DNA from: DALYJJ01 sp031969915
GTDB taxonomy: Bacteria; Acidobacteriota; Terriglobia; Bryobacterales; Bryobacteraceae
NCBI GenBank assembly: GCA_031969915.1
Contig: DALYJJ010000138.1
Location: forward strand, 1 to 14,835
Direction: 5' to 3'
Length of the DNA: 14,835 nt
Shown: positions 13,782-14,835 of the stretch, piece by piece
Layout of the letters: each line of letters opens with the position of its first letter
How positions within the stretch are numbered: position 1 is the first letter of the stretch
The notes under the pieces: model-generated
The model's input: the letters and a program-made list of their open reading frames with translations, nothing else
Database searches by the model: none
What the model was told of the DNA's origin: nothing
Position numbers and translations under genes: made by a program

Positions 13782-14835
13782 AGGCCACGCTCCCATTCGC
13801 GGATGAGTTCCGTCATCCGGCGGACGCGATCGGGTTCGCGCGCGGCGAGGTTCACTTTCTCACCGGGATCGGCCTCGAGATCGGACAGCCAGACGGGCGT
13901 GTTCACCTCTTCGCCGGGGAAGTTGGGCGGGTTCAGGATGAGTTTCCAGTCGCCCATCCGGACGGCGCGGCTCTCGCCGAAACTCCAGAACAGACGCTCG
14001 TGCTCGCGGCGCGGCTCCGCGAGCAGGTTGTGCCCGTCGATGTCTTTGGGCGGGACGGACCCAGGATCGGCCAGGGCGAGAAGCGTGGGAAGCAGGTCCA
14101 TGGACATGGCGGGGCGGCGCCAGACGCCCGGTTGGACGCGGCCGGGGGCGTGGAGAATGGCGGGAACGTTCACGCCGCCTTCAAAGAGGCCCTGCTTGTA
14201 GCCGCGGCGCGGGGCGTTGCTCCCGCCGGCATAGGGCTTGCCGTCGTGCGAGGCCCGGACCTCGCGCGTTGCGCCGTTATCGCTGACGAACACGACCACT
14301 GTGTTGTCAGCGAGTTTCTGCGCGGAGAGCTGACTTACTAAGTGGCCGGCAACGTCGTCCACGGCGGCGACCATCGCGAGATGTTCGCGGCGATCGCGGG
14401 GCAGAGTGGCCGGGAAGCGCTCCAGATACTGGCGCGGCGACATCATCGAGTAGTGGGGCGCGCCGAAACAGAGATAGAGAAAGAAGGGTTGCTTCGCCGA
14501 CTGGCGGGCGAGGAAGGCGCGCGCCTCGCGGCCGAGGAGTTCCGTCATGTACGCAGGCTCTTCGAAGACCTCGCGATCGTCCCGCCATAGGTCGTGAAAG
14601 ATCAGTCCCTGGTTCCCGCCAAGCGTGTAGTAACGATGCGAGTACGCATCGAGCCAGCCGGAATACCAGCCGAAGAACTGGTCGAAGCCTTGGGCCCGCG
14701 GGCGGCTGTGAGGGGCGCTGCCGAGGTGCCATTTGCCAAGGGCGGCGGTGCGGTAGCCGCGCTGTTGCAGCAGGCGGGCAAGCGTGACTTCCGTGGGGCG
14801 CAGGCCTTCGACGTCAAAGGCGGGGCGGGAGGGAA
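13778..14835 (-). CDS. Sulfatase (arylsulfatase-type), N-terminus outside the window
   Basis: The frame is open without a stop from the right edge to TGA at 13778, giving 351 visible residues. GYRTAALGKWHLG (visible residues 26-38) is the second sulfatase signature and its Lys and His line the active site. QGFDQFFGW, FVSDNGATREV, YAGGSNAPRRGYK and EGGVNVPAILHAPG also match the family, and AVRMGDWKLILNPP is the usual C-terminal stretch. A Met at 14548 is internal and is not the start, since the conserved signature lies upstream of it. The CxPSR-type maturation motif (formylglycine Cys) and any signal peptide must lie beyond the window edge. Sulfatases hydrolyse sulfate esters, often on polysaccharides. 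It overlaps the downstream NHL gene by four bases (GTGA), so it is probably the operon's upstream gene. Confidence 0.93.
   Translation of the reverse strand, partial: PSRPAFDVEGLRPTEVTLARLLQQRGYRTAALGKWHLGSAPHSRPRAQGFDQFFGWYSGWLDAYSHRYYTLGGNQGLIFHDLWRDDREVFEEPAYMTELLGREARAFLARQSAKQPFFLYLCFGAPHYSMMSPRQYLERFPATLPRDRREHLAMVAAVDDVAGHLVSQLSAQKLADNTVVVFVSDNGATREVRASHDGKPYAGGSNAPRRGYKQGLFEGGVNVPAILHAPGRVQPGVWRRPAMSMDLLPTLLALADPGSVPPKDIDGHNLLAEPRREHERLFWSFGESRAVRMGDWKLILNPPNFPGEEVNTPVWLSDLEADPGEKVNLAAREPDRVRRMTELIREWERGL

Noticed and set aside
13104..14201. 365-codon open frame on the + strand opposite the NHL and sulfatase genes
   Set aside because: It spans two real genes of the other strand and has no recognisable domain.
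13778..14548. Sulfatase starting at the ATG at 14548
   Set aside because: The frame continues upstream without a stop to the window edge and encodes the conserved GYRTAALGKWHLG signature, so the Met is internal.
14825..14835. P-S-R at the right edge of the sulfatase frame as the end of the CxPSR active-site signature
   Set aside because: Only about 13 residues separate it from the VTLARLL stretch, whereas the family usually has about 35 between the signature and this region, so it is probably a chance match and the true signature lies outside the window.

Overview
The window is GC-rich bacterial chromosome with tightly packed genes. The pairing of a Tat-exported DUF1501 protein with a DUF1549/DUF1553 protein, a sulfatase and an NHL-repeat protein in one gene row, next to a NAD-linked [NiFe] hydrogenase, resembles Acidobacteriota of the Solibacter/Bryobacter type. 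Planctomycetota share the DUF1501/DUF1553 pair, so the assignment is an inference. No rRNA, tRNA, CRISPR array, insertion sequence or prophage gene was seen.

Region 1 (1-2815, + strand) is the end of a bidirectional NAD(P)-linked hydrogenase operon. It holds the C-terminal tail of a flavin/NAD(P)-type oxidoreductase with a GltD-like Cys-rich end, then hoxU (diaphorase-side Fe-S subunit), hoxY (small subunit) and hoxH ([NiFe] large subunit). The genes are coupled by short gaps or ATGA overlaps. Maturation genes (hyp, hoxW) are not in the window.

Region 2 (2823-4586) has a secreted monohaem cytochrome c on the - strand. It diverges from a LysR-type regulator, which overlaps by ATGA a small C-terminally anchored membrane protein of unknown function.

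Region 3 (4587-5845) looks like a small cyclic-di-GMP-related module. A protein with a GGDEF-like fold but no GGDEF signature is followed by a PilZ-domain protein. The degenerate GGDEF gene is preceded by a striking 12-bp perfect inverted repeat (4670-4748) that may be a structured leader RNA. A 44-residue membrane peptide gene lies on the opposite strand, overlapping the end of the PilZ gene.

Region 4 (5846-9000) carries comEC (- strand, DNA uptake channel), then a divergent Yip1-like membrane protein (+ strand).

Region 5 (8998-14835, all - strand, transcribed from high to low coordinates) is a five-gene row: sulfatase (5' end outside the window), six-bladed NHL-repeat protein, DUF1549/DUF1553 protein with a CxxCH motif, DUF1501 protein with a Tat signal, and a 51-residue very basic protein. 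Gaps are 26 bp or less and one junction overlaps, so this is probably one operon. At least three products carry export signals, pointing to a cell-envelope or extracellular function, possibly on sulfated polymers. The biochemical role of the DUF1553/DUF1501 pair is not established, and this is the part of the window most likely to hold an undescribed system.
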